Origin: Bacteroidia bacterium
Lineage (GTDB): Bacteria > Bacteroidota > Bacteroidia > Chitinophagales > JAUHXS01
Assembly: GCA_030426955.1 (NCBI GenBank)
Contig: JAUHXS010000007.1
Span: forward strand, 124,001-188,000
DNA: 64,000 nucleotides
Reading direction: 5' to 3'
The position numbers and the translations under genes were made by a program. Each line of letters opens with the position of its first letter. Position 1 is the stretch's first letter. Shown one piece after another: positions 45,751 through 55,151 of the stretch. The notes under the pieces were generated by a model, which saw only the letters and a list, made by a program, of their open reading frames with translations, was not told the DNA's origin and made no database searches.

Positions 45751-46974
45751 TTATTGAAGGGGAAGCTTTTTAGAAAACTCTTTCGCAATATTGTTTCTAT
45801 TAAACTTATTTACAACATAATCCCTTCCACTATTACCTAGTTCTTTTATTAAGTTACGATTTTCATAAAGCTCTAGAATTTTGCTTTTTAGATCTTGTTC
45901 ATTTTCTGGCTCGAAGTGTAATCCAGCTTTTCCATCATCAATAAACAATTTTTTAGCTTCTCCATCTACTCCCAATAGAATCGGATTTTGCATAGATAGG
46001 TTTTCAAATATTTTAGAAGGAATGGCACCTTCAAATAGTTTGAGTTTTTTTAATGGAATGATACTAACATCTATAGACTTTAATATAGGCAACATTTTTT
46101 CCTTTGATACCGTATCAAAAAAATAAACATTATCTAAGTTGAGTTGCTCTTTTAAGTTTAATAAATTGTCTTTTTCGGGTCCGCTTCCCATTAGAATAAA
46201 TTTGATATTAGCTTTATCTTTTAATAGCGCGGCAGCTTTTAAGATAACTTCTAATCCTTGAGCATGACCTAAAATACCACCGTAAAATAAAAGAAGATCG
46301 GCAGTTGAAAATCCATTTTCCTCCCGCCATTGGGAAGAGATGGCATCAGGGTTGAACAATTCCGTATCTACTCCGTTAGGAAGCCAATGGGTTTGAACGT
46401 CGGGAAACCTAGATTGTATATCCTTAACAATTCCTTGAGTTTGACCGGTAACCAAGACTGACTTTTTATATAAAAATGCCTCTAGTTTATAAGCTAGTCC
46501 TAGAAATAGTTTGTTTTTTACCAAGCCAAGTTTTTCCGCACTTTCCGGCCATAGGTCAGATACATTAAAAATTAACTTAGCACTTTTTTTTCTACAAAGT
46601 AGATAAGCAGAGATTCCTAAAAATAAAGGGGGCGATTCACAAAGAATAAAGTCATAGCTTTTGTCCAACTTACTTCTTCCCATTTTGTAAGAAAACCAAA
46701 CGAATGAAAAATAATTAAGCAACCGCTTAAAAATACTTTTGCTTTTTGAAACGTAAATAGATGACCTATGTACTTTTAAGTTATTAATTTCTTCATAATG
46801 GTACTTCAGCCCTTTATATGCCTCATGAATTTCCATGGAAGGGTAATTGGGCATAGCAGTAAGTATGGTTGCATCAATACCTGACTTTTGTAATCTTATA
46901 GCAAGCTCAAAAAGCCGATTTTGCGGTGCACCAACTTCAGGAGGAAAGTACTGTGTTAATATTAGGAGTTTCAA
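45751..46974 (-). CDS. Glycosyltransferase family 4 (WbuB-like)
   Basis: 407 residues, GT-B fold. The start LLILTQYFPPEVGAPQNRLFELA is typical of the WbuB-like branch, as is FNVSDLWPESAEKLGL. The C-terminal donor site includes FYGGILGHAQGLEVILKAA and LFEGAIPSKIFENLS, with the conserved Glu before IPSK. These enzymes add sugars to O-antigen or exopolysaccharide units. The start is TTG at 46974. It stands alone, convergent with phoH, with no polysaccharide cluster around it. Confidence 0.9.
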   Translation of the reverse strand: MKLLILTQYFPPEVGAPQNRLFELAIRLQKSGIDATILTAMPNYPSMEIHEAYKGLKYHYEEINNLKVHRSSIYVSKSKSIFKRLLNYFSFVWFSYKMGRSKLDKSYDFILCESPPLFLGISAYLLCRKKSAKLIFNVSDLWPESAEKLGLVKNKLFLGLAYKLEAFLYKKSVLVTGQTQGIVKDIQSRFPDVQTHWLPNGVDTELFNPDAISSQWREENGFSTADLLLFYGGILGHAQGLEVILKAAALLKDKANIKFILMGSGPEKDNLLNLKEQLNLDNVYFFDTVSKEKMLPILKSIDVSIIPLKKLKLFEGAIPSKIFENLSMQNPILLGVDGEAKKLFIDDGKAGLHFEPENEQDLKSKILELYENRNLIKELGNSGRDYVVNKFNRNNIAKEFSKKLPLQ

Positions 46975-47035
46975 AACGAATTACTTGATAAGCAAAGAAA
47001 AGAAAAATGCTTAAATCTTGTGTAGTACTCAAAAG

Positions 47036-48067
47036 CTATTTATTTGCCAATTGACCACAGGCAGCATCAATGTCTTTTCCACGACTTTGACGGACACTCA
47101 CAAAAACACCTTCGTTGATAAGGAATTTGTTGAAGTTGTTTAATGTTTTGAATGATGGCTTCTGAAAGTCAGCATTATCAATAGGGTTGTATTCGATGAT
47201 GTTTACTTTTGAGTTGAATTGTTTGCAGAACTTAGCCAGGTTTTTTGCATCCTCTTGGCTGTCATTGAAATTGTCAAAGAGAATATATTCAAAAGTAACG
47301 CGGCTCTTTGTAAGATCAGTATAATATCTGAGCGATTCTGACAAAGACTGCAAAGAGTTTTGATCGTTTATTGGTATGATACTACTCCGTTTTTTGTCAT
47401 CAGCTGCATGCAAAGAAAGTGCCAGTTTCACTTTGACTTGATCATCAGCCAGTTTTTTAATCATCTTAGCAATGCCAACGGTGGAGAGCGTGATTCTTTT
47501 GGGAGAAGTTTCTAATCCGCCTTTTGAGGTGATGCGCTCAATTCCAGCTAAAACGTTCTTGTAATTGAGCAACGGTTCCCCCATGCCCATAAAAACAATA
47601 TTGGTCAGAGGTTTGCCATAATTTTCCTCCGCTTGTTTTTTGATCAAAACCACTTGATCGTATATTTCATCGGCTTCTAAATTTCGCTTTCGACTGATAT
47701 ATCCAGTCGCACAGAACTTACAAGTTAAGCTACAGCCTACTTGAGAAGAAACACAAGCCGTCATTCTATCTTCAGTCGGTATTAATACGCCTTCTATAAA
47801 ATGATCATCATATAATACAAATCTTGACTTGATGGTACCATCGGAGCTAGTCTGGGTTTGATCAACTTTTATATCATTAATGAGATAAGTATTTTTCAAT
47901 TTATCTCGTAAGTCTAGAGATATATTTGACATTTGATCAAACGAAGTAACACTCTTTTTCCACAACCATTCATAAACTTGATTGGCTCTAAATGCTTTTT
48001 CTCCGATGCCAACAAATTGTTCGCGAAGTTCAGCTAAAGAAAGTTTTCTGATATCAGTCTTATCCAC
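47036..48067 (-). CDS. rlmN: 23S rRNA/tRNA adenine-C2 methyltransferase RlmN
   Basis: 343 residues, radical SAM. The cluster-binding Cys are C112, C116 and C119 (CSLTCKFC). GMGEPLLNY follows. The methyl-carrying Cys is C337 in DAACGQL, and C105 is also conserved. It methylates C2 of A2503 in 23S rRNA and A37 in some tRNAs. GTG start overlaps the uvrB stop by one base, so the two are coupled. Confidence 0.96.
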   Translation of the reverse strand: MDKTDIRKLSLAELREQFVGIGEKAFRANQVYEWLWKKSVTSFDQMSNISLDLRDKLKNTYLINDIKVDQTQTSSDGTIKSRFVLYDDHFIEGVLIPTEDRMTACVSSQVGCSLTCKFCATGYISRKRNLEADEIYDQVVLIKKQAEENYGKPLTNIVFMGMGEPLLNYKNVLAGIERITSKGGLETSPKRITLSTVGIAKMIKKLADDQVKVKLALSLHAADDKKRSSIIPINDQNSLQSLSESLRYYTDLTKSRVTFEYILFDNFNDSQEDAKNLAKFCKQFNSKVNIIEYNPIDNADFQKPSFKTLNNFNKFLINEGVFVSVRQSRGKDIDAACGQLANK

Positions 48068-50085
48068 TATTTCTCTTTTAGGATTTTTTCTAACTCGTAC
48101 ATTTCGTCTCTTAACCTTGCGGCCTCCATGAAATCCATTTGTTTAGCTGCCTTTTCCATGGCTTTCTTAGTTTTTTGGATGGACTTTTGAAGTTGTTCTT
48201 TATCCATGTATTGAACAATAGGGTCTGCCACCAAACTGAAAGATTCACTTTCTACGTAAGCTTTGTTGTTGGCTTTGATATCTAGCACGGAGGCTTGCTT
48301 CATAATTTGTTCACGTGTTTTACTGACAGTTTGAGGTGTGATGTTGTGTTCTGCATTATAAGCCAATTGCTTTTCTCGTCTTCGATTGGTCTCATCTATG
48401 GTTCTTTGCATTGACTTTGTGACTTTATCTGCATACATGATGACCATTCCTCCAGCATTTCTTGCAGCTCTTCCTGCAGTTTGAGTCAGCGATTGTTCAT
48501 TTCTTAAAAAGCCCTCTTTGTCTGCATCCAAAATGGCAACAAGTGATACTTCAGGTAAGTCTAAGCCTTCTCGCAACAGGTTGATACCTACCAAAACATC
48601 AAACTTGCCTAATCTCAAATCTCTTAGAATTTCGACTCGATCTAGCGTGTCTACTTCTGAATGAATATATCGACAGCGGATGTTTAGGTTTAGCAAATAT
48701 TCAGCCAATTCTTCTGACATCCTTTTGGTCAGAGTTGTAACTAAGACACGTTCTTTCAGTTTGATACGCTCATCAATCTCCTCCAGCAAATCATCAATTT
48801 GGTTTAGACATGGTCTCACCTCGATAACTGGATCTAGCAAACCAGTTGGACGAATGATTTGTTCTACCACCACACCTTCTGATTTTTCTAGTTCGTATTT
48901 ACTAGGTGTTGCACTAACAAAGATTTTTTGATTAATGACACTTTCAAACTCAACAAAATTGAGGGGTCTATTATCTAATGCAGAAGGTAACCTAAATCCG
49001 TACTCTACCAGATTCATTTTTCTGGAACGATCTCCTCCATACATACCAGTCACTTGAGGTATAGTAACATGGCTTTCATCCACTACCAATAGAAAATCAT
49101 CTGGAAAATAATCAATAAGGCAGAACGGTCTATCACCTGGTTTTCTTCTATCCAAAAAACGTGAATAATTTTCTATTCCAGAGCAATAGCCAAGTTCTTT
49201 GATCATCTCAATATCATAGTTGACTTTGTCTTTTAGCCTTTTCCCTTCCAGTCCTTTCCCAATGGAGTTGTAGTATTCTACCTGTTCGTGCAGTTCGTTT
49301 TGTATCTCTTCGATAATTTGCTGAAAGTAACTTTTGTCTGAAACATAAAGGTTAGCAGGGAAAATAGCAGCATCCTCCAGCACTTCTATTTTTAAGCCTG
49401 TTTCAGGGTCAAAACTTTCGATAGACTCTACTTCATCACCAAAGAATATGATCTTAAGGGCATGATCAGCATACGGTAAAAATACATCAACGGTATCTCC
49501 TTGAACCCTAAACTGACCTCTCTTAAACTCTTCAGTGGTTCGTGTGTATAAGCCATCGATCAAACGATAAAGGAAATTGTTCAATCCTATTTTGTCGTTT
49601 ACTTTTAAACGAATAATGCCATTTTTATAATCAGCAGGATTTCCCATGCCATAAATACAAGAAACAGAGGCCACAACTATTACATCTCTTCTCCCAGATA
49701 ATAATGACGAGGTAGTTTTGAGCCTCAGCTTTTCTACTTCCTCGTTAATGGAAAGATCTTTTTCTATGTACGTATTGGTTACTGGAATGTAGGCTTCGGG
49801 TTGATAATAATCATAATAGGAAACAAAATACTCTACTGCATTATCAGGAAAAAACTGTTTGAACTCTCCGTATAATTGGGCAACTAAAGTCTTATTATGA
49901 CTGAGTATAAGTGTTGGTCTTTGTACCTCATTGATTACATTTGCAATGGTAAATGTTTTCCCTGAACCAGTGACTCCTAAAAGTGTTTGTGACTCATCCC
50001 CACGGTTTAAGCCTTCGACTAACTGCTTAATTGCAATAGGCTGATCGCCCATTGGGCTAAAATCAGATGTTAATTCAAAAGGCAT
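48067..50085 (-). CDS. uvrB: UvrABC system protein B
   Basis: 672 residues, full length. Walker A GVTGSGKT (37-44), the beta-hairpin that probes DNA (YYDYYQPEAYIP, about 91-102), helicase motifs such as DESHVTIPQ and LLREGLDLPEVSL, and the C-terminal UVR motif (AAKQMDFMEAARLRDEM) that contacts UvrC. It verifies damage and loads UvrC in nucleotide excision repair. ATG at 50085; followed by rlmN. Confidence 0.97.
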   Translation of the reverse strand: MPFELTSDFSPMGDQPIAIKQLVEGLNRGDESQTLLGVTGSGKTFTIANVINEVQRPTLILSHNKTLVAQLYGEFKQFFPDNAVEYFVSYYDYYQPEAYIPVTNTYIEKDLSINEEVEKLRLKTTSSLLSGRRDVIVVASVSCIYGMGNPADYKNGIIRLKVNDKIGLNNFLYRLIDGLYTRTTEEFKRGQFRVQGDTVDVFLPYADHALKIIFFGDEVESIESFDPETGLKIEVLEDAAIFPANLYVSDKSYFQQIIEEIQNELHEQVEYYNSIGKGLEGKRLKDKVNYDIEMIKELGYCSGIENYSRFLDRRKPGDRPFCLIDYFPDDFLLVVDESHVTIPQVTGMYGGDRSRKMNLVEYGFRLPSALDNRPLNFVEFESVINQKIFVSATPSKYELEKSEGVVVEQIIRPTGLLDPVIEVRPCLNQIDDLLEEIDERIKLKERVLVTTLTKRMSEELAEYLLNLNIRCRYIHSEVDTLDRVEILRDLRLGKFDVLVGINLLREGLDLPEVSLVAILDADKEGFLRNEQSLTQTAGRAARNAGGMVIMYADKVTKSMQRTIDETNRRREKQLAYNAEHNITPQTVSKTREQIMKQASVLDIKANNKAYVESESFSLVADPIVQYMDKEQLQKSIQKTKKAMEKAAKQMDFMEAARLRDEMYELEKILKEK

Positions 50086-50179
50086 ATTTTTTAAGTATTA
50101 GTAATACTTTTTAAATAAATTACTAATTTTGTGAGGCTTATCTAATGAAGAAAAGCACAAATATAGTTTACACAAAGTT

Positions 50180-50722
50180 ATGGATTTTAGTCAAATAGTT
50201 TCTATTAGTGGATTAGGAGGTCTTTTTGAATCAATTGCTCAAAGACCTGATGGCATGATTGTAAGTCAGTTAGGAGAAAAAACATCTAGATTTATCTCTA
50301 GTCGAGTACATACTTTTACGACTTTGGACAACATTTCTATTTACACCTCAGAAGATAATGTGGCACTTGACGTTATTTTTAAAGAAATACAAAAACAAGA
50401 CAAGACTTCTCAGGCGGTAAAACATAATGCAAAAGATGCTGAGATAAAGCAATTCTTTGAAAAAGTTGTTCCCAAATATGATAAGGAAAGGGTGTATATC
50501 AGTGATATGAAAAAGATCGTAAAATGGTATCACATTTTAAAAGATCAAAAAGTACTGGATCAGCTTTTAGCAAAGAAAGAAGATACAGATAAGAAAGAGA
50601 AAGAAACAAAGGCATCAGCTAAAAAGACAACAGCAAAGAAATCTCCTGCAAAAGCAGCTACTAAGAAACCCGCTGCTAAAAAGCCCGCTGCAACAAAAGG
50701 GAAAATAGCCGTTAAAAAATAA
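50180..50722 (+). CDS. DUF5606 protein with Lys/Ala-rich histone H1-like tail
   Basis: 180 residues. Residues 1-130 match the Bacteroidota-specific DUF5606 family (VSISGLGGLFESIAQ, TTLDNISIYTSEDNVAL, WYHILKDQKVLDQLL). Residues 135-180 are a low-complexity tail of Lys, Ala, Pro and Thr (for example SAKKTTAKKSPAKAATKK). Such tails bind DNA in H1-like proteins (compare Hc1/AlgP-type proteins). The function of the family is unknown to me. It precedes the M3 peptidase by 15 nt and is probably co-transcribed. Confidence 0.85.
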   Translation: MDFSQIVSISGLGGLFESIAQRPDGMIVSQLGEKTSRFISSRVHTFTTLDNISIYTSEDNVALDVIFKEIQKQDKTSQAVKHNAKDAEIKQFFEKVVPKYDKERVYISDMKKIVKWYHILKDQKVLDQLLAKKEDTDKKEKETKASAKKTTAKKSPAKAATKKPAAKKPAATKGKIAVKK

Positions 50723-50737
50723 ACTCAACTTTACTTT

Positions 50738-52456
50738 ATGAATCACGTCGCTACCAAACCGGTAATCGATCAGCATTTTATTTCAGATAATATAGACTTA
50801 AGCTCCTGGAACGAAGTTTTACCTTTCTATGAGAAGTTGTTGAACAGATCAATCCATTCTCTTGAGGAGTTAAAACAATGGATGAAAGATAGAGATGAGT
50901 TAGAATCTGCTATTTCAGAGCATAAAGCATGGTTGTATATCAAAATGACTTGTGACTCTTCCAATGAAGAAATTATAAAAAATTACAACGATTTTGTTTC
51001 TAACATACAACCCAATGTTGCTCCTTATGAGCACAAGCTCAATGCGGTTTTGCTAGGTAATAATTTTATAAAGGAATTGGATCATGACAAATATGGCACA
51101 ACGCTAAAGAAGGTTCAAAACAAATATGAGTTATATAATGAGCAAAATATTCCGCTTTTTACTCAGCTAGATATTGATGAGAAAAAGTATGCTCAGCTTA
51201 TAGGAGGACTATTGATTAAGCATAAGGGGCAAGAGTTGACTTTTCAGGAGGCAGGTAAGCTATTAAGGTCAGAAGATAGGAACATTAGAGAAGAAGTGTA
51301 TAAAAAAGTACAAGATGTCAGGTTGGAGTACTATGATGAAATTAACAACTTATTTGACGGATTAGTAAAGGTGAGATATCAAATTGCACAAAACGCAGGA
51401 TTCTCTAATTACAGGGATTATAAGCACAAAGCATTGAATCGGTTTGATTACACACCAGAGGACTGTTTTGACTTTCATGATACAATAAGGGAAGAGGTAG
51501 TTCCAGTAATGAACCAATTAGCATTAGATAAAAAAGCTAAGTTGGAGCTTGATATATTGAGACCTTGGGACTCAGATATAGATTCATCAGGAGAGCCTCC
51601 TTTAGTGGCATTTAAGGACAGAAAAGAATTGCTCACTAAAACAATCAATTGTTTTAACCAACTAGATCCTTTTTTTGGAGATTGTCTGAGAATTATGGAT
51701 GAGATGAATCACTTTGATCTATTCTCTAGAAGGGGCAAGTCTCCTGGAGGATATAACTACCCATTGATGAAGACAGGCATCCCATTTGTTTTTATGAATG
51801 CAGTTGGCACTGCGAGAGATGTCAAAGTAATGGTGCACGAAGGTGGACATGCCATACATTCGTTTTTGACGAATAGCATGGAACTAAATACCTTTAGTAA
51901 CATAACCTCTGAAGTTGCTGAACTCGCTTCCATGACAATGGAACTTTTCTCTATGGAGCATTGGGATGCTTTTTTTAGTAATGAAAAGGATTTAAAAAGA
52001 GCTAAAAGAATACAGTTAGAAGAGATTATAGCTACGCTACCGTGGGTGGCGACAATCGATCGATTTCAACAATGGCTATACCTGAATCCCAATCATACGA
52101 TTGAGGAGAGAGAGTCCAGTTGGATTGAGATTTATTCAGAATTCTCTTCCAAGTATGTCGATTGGACTGGTCAGGAAAAAGCTTTTGCCTCGACATGGCA
52201 AAAACAATTGCACATATTTGGTTCACCGTTTTATTACATCGAATATGGGTTAGCCCAATTAGGAGCGGTTGCTATGTGGCGTCAATTTAAACAAAATAGA
52301 GAGCAGGCGATCAAAAATTACAAGGCGGCATTATCTTTAGGTGCTACAAAGTCAATCCCAGAAATATACCAAGCAGCTGGCATTAGCTTTGATTTTTCTA
52401 AATCATACGTGAGAGAACTAATCGATTTTATTCAAGAAGAGTTGGAGAAATTATAA
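50738..52456 (+). CDS. M3-family oligoendopeptidase (PepF-like)
   Basis: 572 residues, no signal peptide, so cytoplasmic. The zinc site HEGGH is at 367-371, in VMVHEGGHAIHSF, with the third ligand Glu in SEVAELASMTMEL about 25 residues later. The preceding CKNYP-type region is replaced by RGKSPGGYNYPL, usual for this branch. It degrades short peptides released by other proteases. ATG at 50738. Confidence 0.93.
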   Translation: MNHVATKPVIDQHFISDNIDLSSWNEVLPFYEKLLNRSIHSLEELKQWMKDRDELESAISEHKAWLYIKMTCDSSNEEIIKNYNDFVSNIQPNVAPYEHKLNAVLLGNNFIKELDHDKYGTTLKKVQNKYELYNEQNIPLFTQLDIDEKKYAQLIGGLLIKHKGQELTFQEAGKLLRSEDRNIREEVYKKVQDVRLEYYDEINNLFDGLVKVRYQIAQNAGFSNYRDYKHKALNRFDYTPEDCFDFHDTIREEVVPVMNQLALDKKAKLELDILRPWDSDIDSSGEPPLVAFKDRKELLTKTINCFNQLDPFFGDCLRIMDEMNHFDLFSRRGKSPGGYNYPLMKTGIPFVFMNAVGTARDVKVMVHEGGHAIHSFLTNSMELNTFSNITSEVAELASMTMELFSMEHWDAFFSNEKDLKRAKRIQLEEIIATLPWVATIDRFQQWLYLNPNHTIEERESSWIEIYSEFSSKYVDWTGQEKAFASTWQKQLHIFGSPFYYIEYGLAQLGAVAMWRQFKQNREQAIKNYKAALSLGATKSIPEIYQAAGISFDFSKSYVRELIDFIQEELEKL

Positions 52457-52460
52457 TTGT

Positions 52461-52604
52461 CGTCATTCCAGAATCCCGCTTTGAGGCGGGATATCTGGAA
52501 TCTCTATAAATCTATGATAAGATACCTGATAAAATAATTCATTTAAAATTATGAATTATTTTTCTGGCCCGCCTTCATAGTTTAAAGGGCGGACAGGCAT
52601 GACG
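52461..52604. repeat. Intergenic element of three hairpins bounded by CGTCAT/ATGACG
   Basis: Hairpin 1: 15-bp stem with one bulge (52465-52479 with 52486-52501) containing CCCGC/GCGGG. Hairpin 2: perfect 12-bp AT-rich stem (52531-52542 with 52551-52562). Hairpin 3: CCGCC-TT with AA-GGCGG (52569-52575 with 52585-52592, one bulge). The whole is bounded by CGTCAT (52461-52466) and ATGACG (52599-52604). Between convergent genes; it looks like a dispersed REP-type repeat that may also end transcription from both sides. Confidence 0.7.
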
Positions 52605-52657
52605 TACTATAGTCAAATCAATATTAATTGCCATTTTCCATAATTGACTTTAGGAGA

Positions 52658-52704
52658 CAAGTAACCACTATTGCGCGTTTAAAACGCGTAATAGTGGTTA
52701 CTTG
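52658..52704. repeat. 47-bp near-perfect palindrome
   Basis: Two 23-bp arms (52658-52680 and 52682-52704) around a single central A, with one mismatch that would still pair as G-T in RNA. Arms begin CAAGTAACCACTATTGCGCG. No T tract follows. It lies between the convergent M3 peptidase and DUF5777 genes, 53 bp after the hairpin element. It may be a terminator, a protein site or a separate repeat. Confidence 0.8.
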
Positions 52705-52755
52705 AATTATGTCAGATTATTTTGATTTAGCTATATAACCCTAATTATTTATTAT

Positions 52756-53661
52756 TTACCCCAACCTAAAAACCCTTGAAATTGTAAACCCATACCTAAA
52801 CTCTCCATCTTGCCATGAGGACTGTGTGTAGGGAATAAAGTCATTTTCAATAATTCCCGTTGAATTTGTGAATGAAAGTTGAAATACATGACCTCCCGTA
52901 TTGATTTCTAAAGCAAATAACAATGGGTCAAAGAAAATATCCTTATTGATACTTCTATACTCTGAAAATGTATGGTGATACTCTACCAATAATCCTAAAA
53001 TCTTTGTCAATCTGAGTCTTCCACCGACTCCAATAGTAAACAAGTCATTTTCGTCTTCAAAAGCAACAAAATTCCTATGCAACCATGAAGGCATAACTTG
53101 CAACGAAAATTGTTCTCCAAACTTCCTTGCAATGATAAACTGACTGAAGTAAGACACTCTATGAATATCTTTTGTGAAAGCAGAAGCACTTTCTGGATCA
53201 CTTGAGGCAGGCATTCCACTTAAAACGGAATTAGTTAAAACTGCTACAGAAATGGGCATGGAGTTGTTTTTCGTTTGAGATAATAAGCGATATTTAGCAT
53301 GTCCCTCCCATAGCTGAACAATTCTACCTGACCCTTTATTTCTAGCTAGTGCAACAGTTAATTGATCTGTAATGCCATATTCGAAAGCAATTCTGACGTT
53401 TGCGGCATCTTCTAATCCAAAAAAGCTTTGTACACCCCCAGCGCTACCAGCAATATCTCCAAAGCGATGTCCAATTCTAAAATCTAAAGATTTTTTAGGA
53501 ACTGTCTTTGTAGTGCTACTATTGATAATGCGGGTATCATTAAAAGTATTTTGTACGTATTCTTTATCATCTTGTGCATTTAATTGACAAGCAGAAAATA
53601 TCAATAATAAACAATTGATAAATATTCCAACTTTAAAATCTTTTAATTTTCTAATTATCAT
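52756..53661 (-). CDS. DUF5777-family outer-membrane beta-barrel protein
   Basis: 301 residues. Signal peptide 1-29 (ends SACQLNAQ; the SAC is lipobox-like but the barrel suggests outer-membrane insertion). The body matches DUF5777: KKSLDFRIGHRFGD, FGLEDAANVRIAFEYGI, and MPSWLHRN, with regular strands and a terminal FTISRVFRLG. Function is unknown. Its ATG overlaps the diheme cytochrome stop (ATGA), a recurring arrangement that suggests a role with periplasmic electron transfer. Confidence 0.82.
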   Translation of the reverse strand: MIIRKLKDFKVGIFINCLLLIFSACQLNAQDDKEYVQNTFNDTRIINSSTTKTVPKKSLDFRIGHRFGDIAGSAGGVQSFFGLEDAANVRIAFEYGITDQLTVALARNKGSGRIVQLWEGHAKYRLLSQTKNNSMPISVAVLTNSVLSGMPASSDPESASAFTKDIHRVSYFSQFIIARKFGEQFSLQVMPSWLHRNFVAFEDENDLFTIGVGGRLRLTKILGLLVEYHHTFSEYRSINKDIFFDPLLFALEINTGGHVFQLSFTNSTGIIENDFIPYTQSSWQDGEFRYGFTISRVFRLG

Positions 53662-54695
53662 AATTTAGCTTGTTGTTCAATATATGCTCTCAAGTCCTCC
53701 ACTTGTTGATTACTCATGCGTTCCTTGGTGTAATGTGGCATATAAGCTTTGTGTCCAGCGATAGCATAGGTACCATCTCTAACCGCCTTATACAAGGAGT
53801 ATTTGTCATAGGTAGTCATATGTCTTTTCAAAAAATTAAATGTTAAGTCTTCATTATCTAGTAGCAAGTATTTAGATACACGATTTTCGCCATGGCAATA
53901 CATACAACTTCTCTCATATATCTTTCGTCCTGATTCAGGGTTTCCTTCTTCTGAGTAGCCATCGTGCAAAGAAGAGGGTTTTTCTAGAAATGTAGCAGGC
54001 GACTTCTGTAAATAAAATGACTTTAACCATTCAATGGCTTCATCGTTCTTTTCGTTTGCATTCAATGTTCTTAGCTTTTTCCAATCATCCTGAGATAAAT
54101 CTAAATCACCAAGAGTAATTTCTATAGACCAGAAATATGCTAGCACAGCTTCAGTTTCCCAATCCTCCAAAGGTCTCCCTTGTGAACACTCTACAGCACA
54201 AAGGTGAATGGATTCTCGCAAACTTTTGCTAGCTGGAATTACTAGGTCCCCATATTTTTTGATGTAATCATCATTATACCAGCTCTCACGGTTAACAATT
54301 CCCCAAAGTGTTGTGGCTGGCAGGAATGGAATATCTTTTTCAACAGTATAATCCATTCTTGCCTCTGGGTCAGAAACTCTAAGATTAGGATCTTCCTGCT
54401 GAGTATTATGACAGTCTGTACACACGAAGTATCTAGATTGTCTAAAAGTCTGCTTGCCATCGGGTCCAATAGTGCTTCCTTCATGGATTATCTCCCTGCC
54501 TCGCTTTACCTGTTCTGCTGTTATTCGAGCAATGAAGTGTTTAGCAGTATCTTTACCTAGTGTTCTTAAAGCTTCACTAACAGGTGTGGATTTATTCCAC
54601 TTTTCTGAGTCATTTGTCCACGAAAGGTTTACAAATGAGGCTAGTGTAATGATTAGAAAAGAGAAAAGACCAATTTTTAAGGAAACTTTCTTCAC
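53658..54695 (-). CDS. Diheme c-type cytochrome
   Basis: 345 residues. The N-terminal hydrophobic segment (8-24) is a signal peptide or anchor. Two heme sites are visible: CTDCH (92-96) and CMYCH (264-268). A Cys pair at 166 and 170 (CAVEC) may form a disulfide. Candidate distal Met ligands are in the C-terminal part (AYMPHY). It is periplasmic and would pass electrons between membrane donors and an acceptor. The start is GTG at 54695, 3 nt after the upstream lipoprotein stop. Confidence 0.88.
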   Translation of the reverse strand: MKKVSLKIGLFSFLIITLASFVNLSWTNDSEKWNKSTPVSEALRTLGKDTAKHFIARITAEQVKRGREIIHEGSTIGPDGKQTFRQSRYFVCTDCHNTQQEDPNLRVSDPEARMDYTVEKDIPFLPATTLWGIVNRESWYNDDYIKKYGDLVIPASKSLRESIHLCAVECSQGRPLEDWETEAVLAYFWSIEITLGDLDLSQDDWKKLRTLNANEKNDEAIEWLKSFYLQKSPATFLEKPSSLHDGYSEEGNPESGRKIYERSCMYCHGENRVSKYLLLDNEDLTFNFLKRHMTTYDKYSLYKAVRDGTYAIAGHKAYMPHYTKERMSNQQVEDLRAYIEQQAKL

Positions 54696-54698
54696 ACC

Positions 54699-55106
54699 TT
54701 AATTTTCAGGAAAGTCATTTTCAACCCAACATTCAATCTTTTTTATTGATTCTGTTGATAATTTGGGTGCAAGACGCGGCATATTGTCACAACTTGGCTC
54801 GTGTTTGATTGAACATATAAACTTAGGTGTTTGTGCTTCCGCTTTTACCTGATTATAAGTTTCCATTACTCGACCATCTTTTGCAGATACACTATTATGA
54901 CAGTTAGACTTGGCGCAACTAGTATTTATTATTAGGGCGATGTCGTCATTATAATTGGGCATAAGTGAATCGCAAAGTTTAACCATTATGGAATCCATAG
55001 GACTGTCTTTCGTGTTATCGTCTTCTGGTCCATTTGCTTTATCCTTAGTGCAAGCGAGAATTACGAGCAGAATAAAAAGTATTGTTGAACTCCTTAGTTT
55101 TGACAT
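54699..55106 (-). CDS. Small lipoprotein, monoheme cytochrome-like with CX4CH site
   Basis: 135 residues. The lipobox is VILAC with Cys19. The heme-like site is CAKSNCH (64-70), four residues between the Cys rather than two, a spacing seen in a group of Bacteroidota cytochrome-like proteins. MPRLAP near residue 110 could supply the axial Met. It heads the operon with the diheme cytochrome and DUF5777 genes and is divergent from purT. Heme attachment is inferred, not certain. Confidence 0.72.
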   Translation of the reverse strand: MSKLRSSTILFILLVILACTKDKANGPEDDNTKDSPMDSIMVKLCDSLMPNYNDDIALIINTSCAKSNCHNSVSAKDGRVMETYNQVKAEAQTPKFICSIKHEPSCDNMPRLAPKLSTESIKKIECWVENDFPEN

Positions 55107-55151
55107 ATTTTCCTCAAATTAGTGTCAATACTTAAATATATAAAGTTTATC

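Noticed and set aside
48680-48931. 83-codon ORF opposite uvrB
   Set aside because: Falls wholly within conserved uvrB helicase sequence; Ser-rich antisense artefact.
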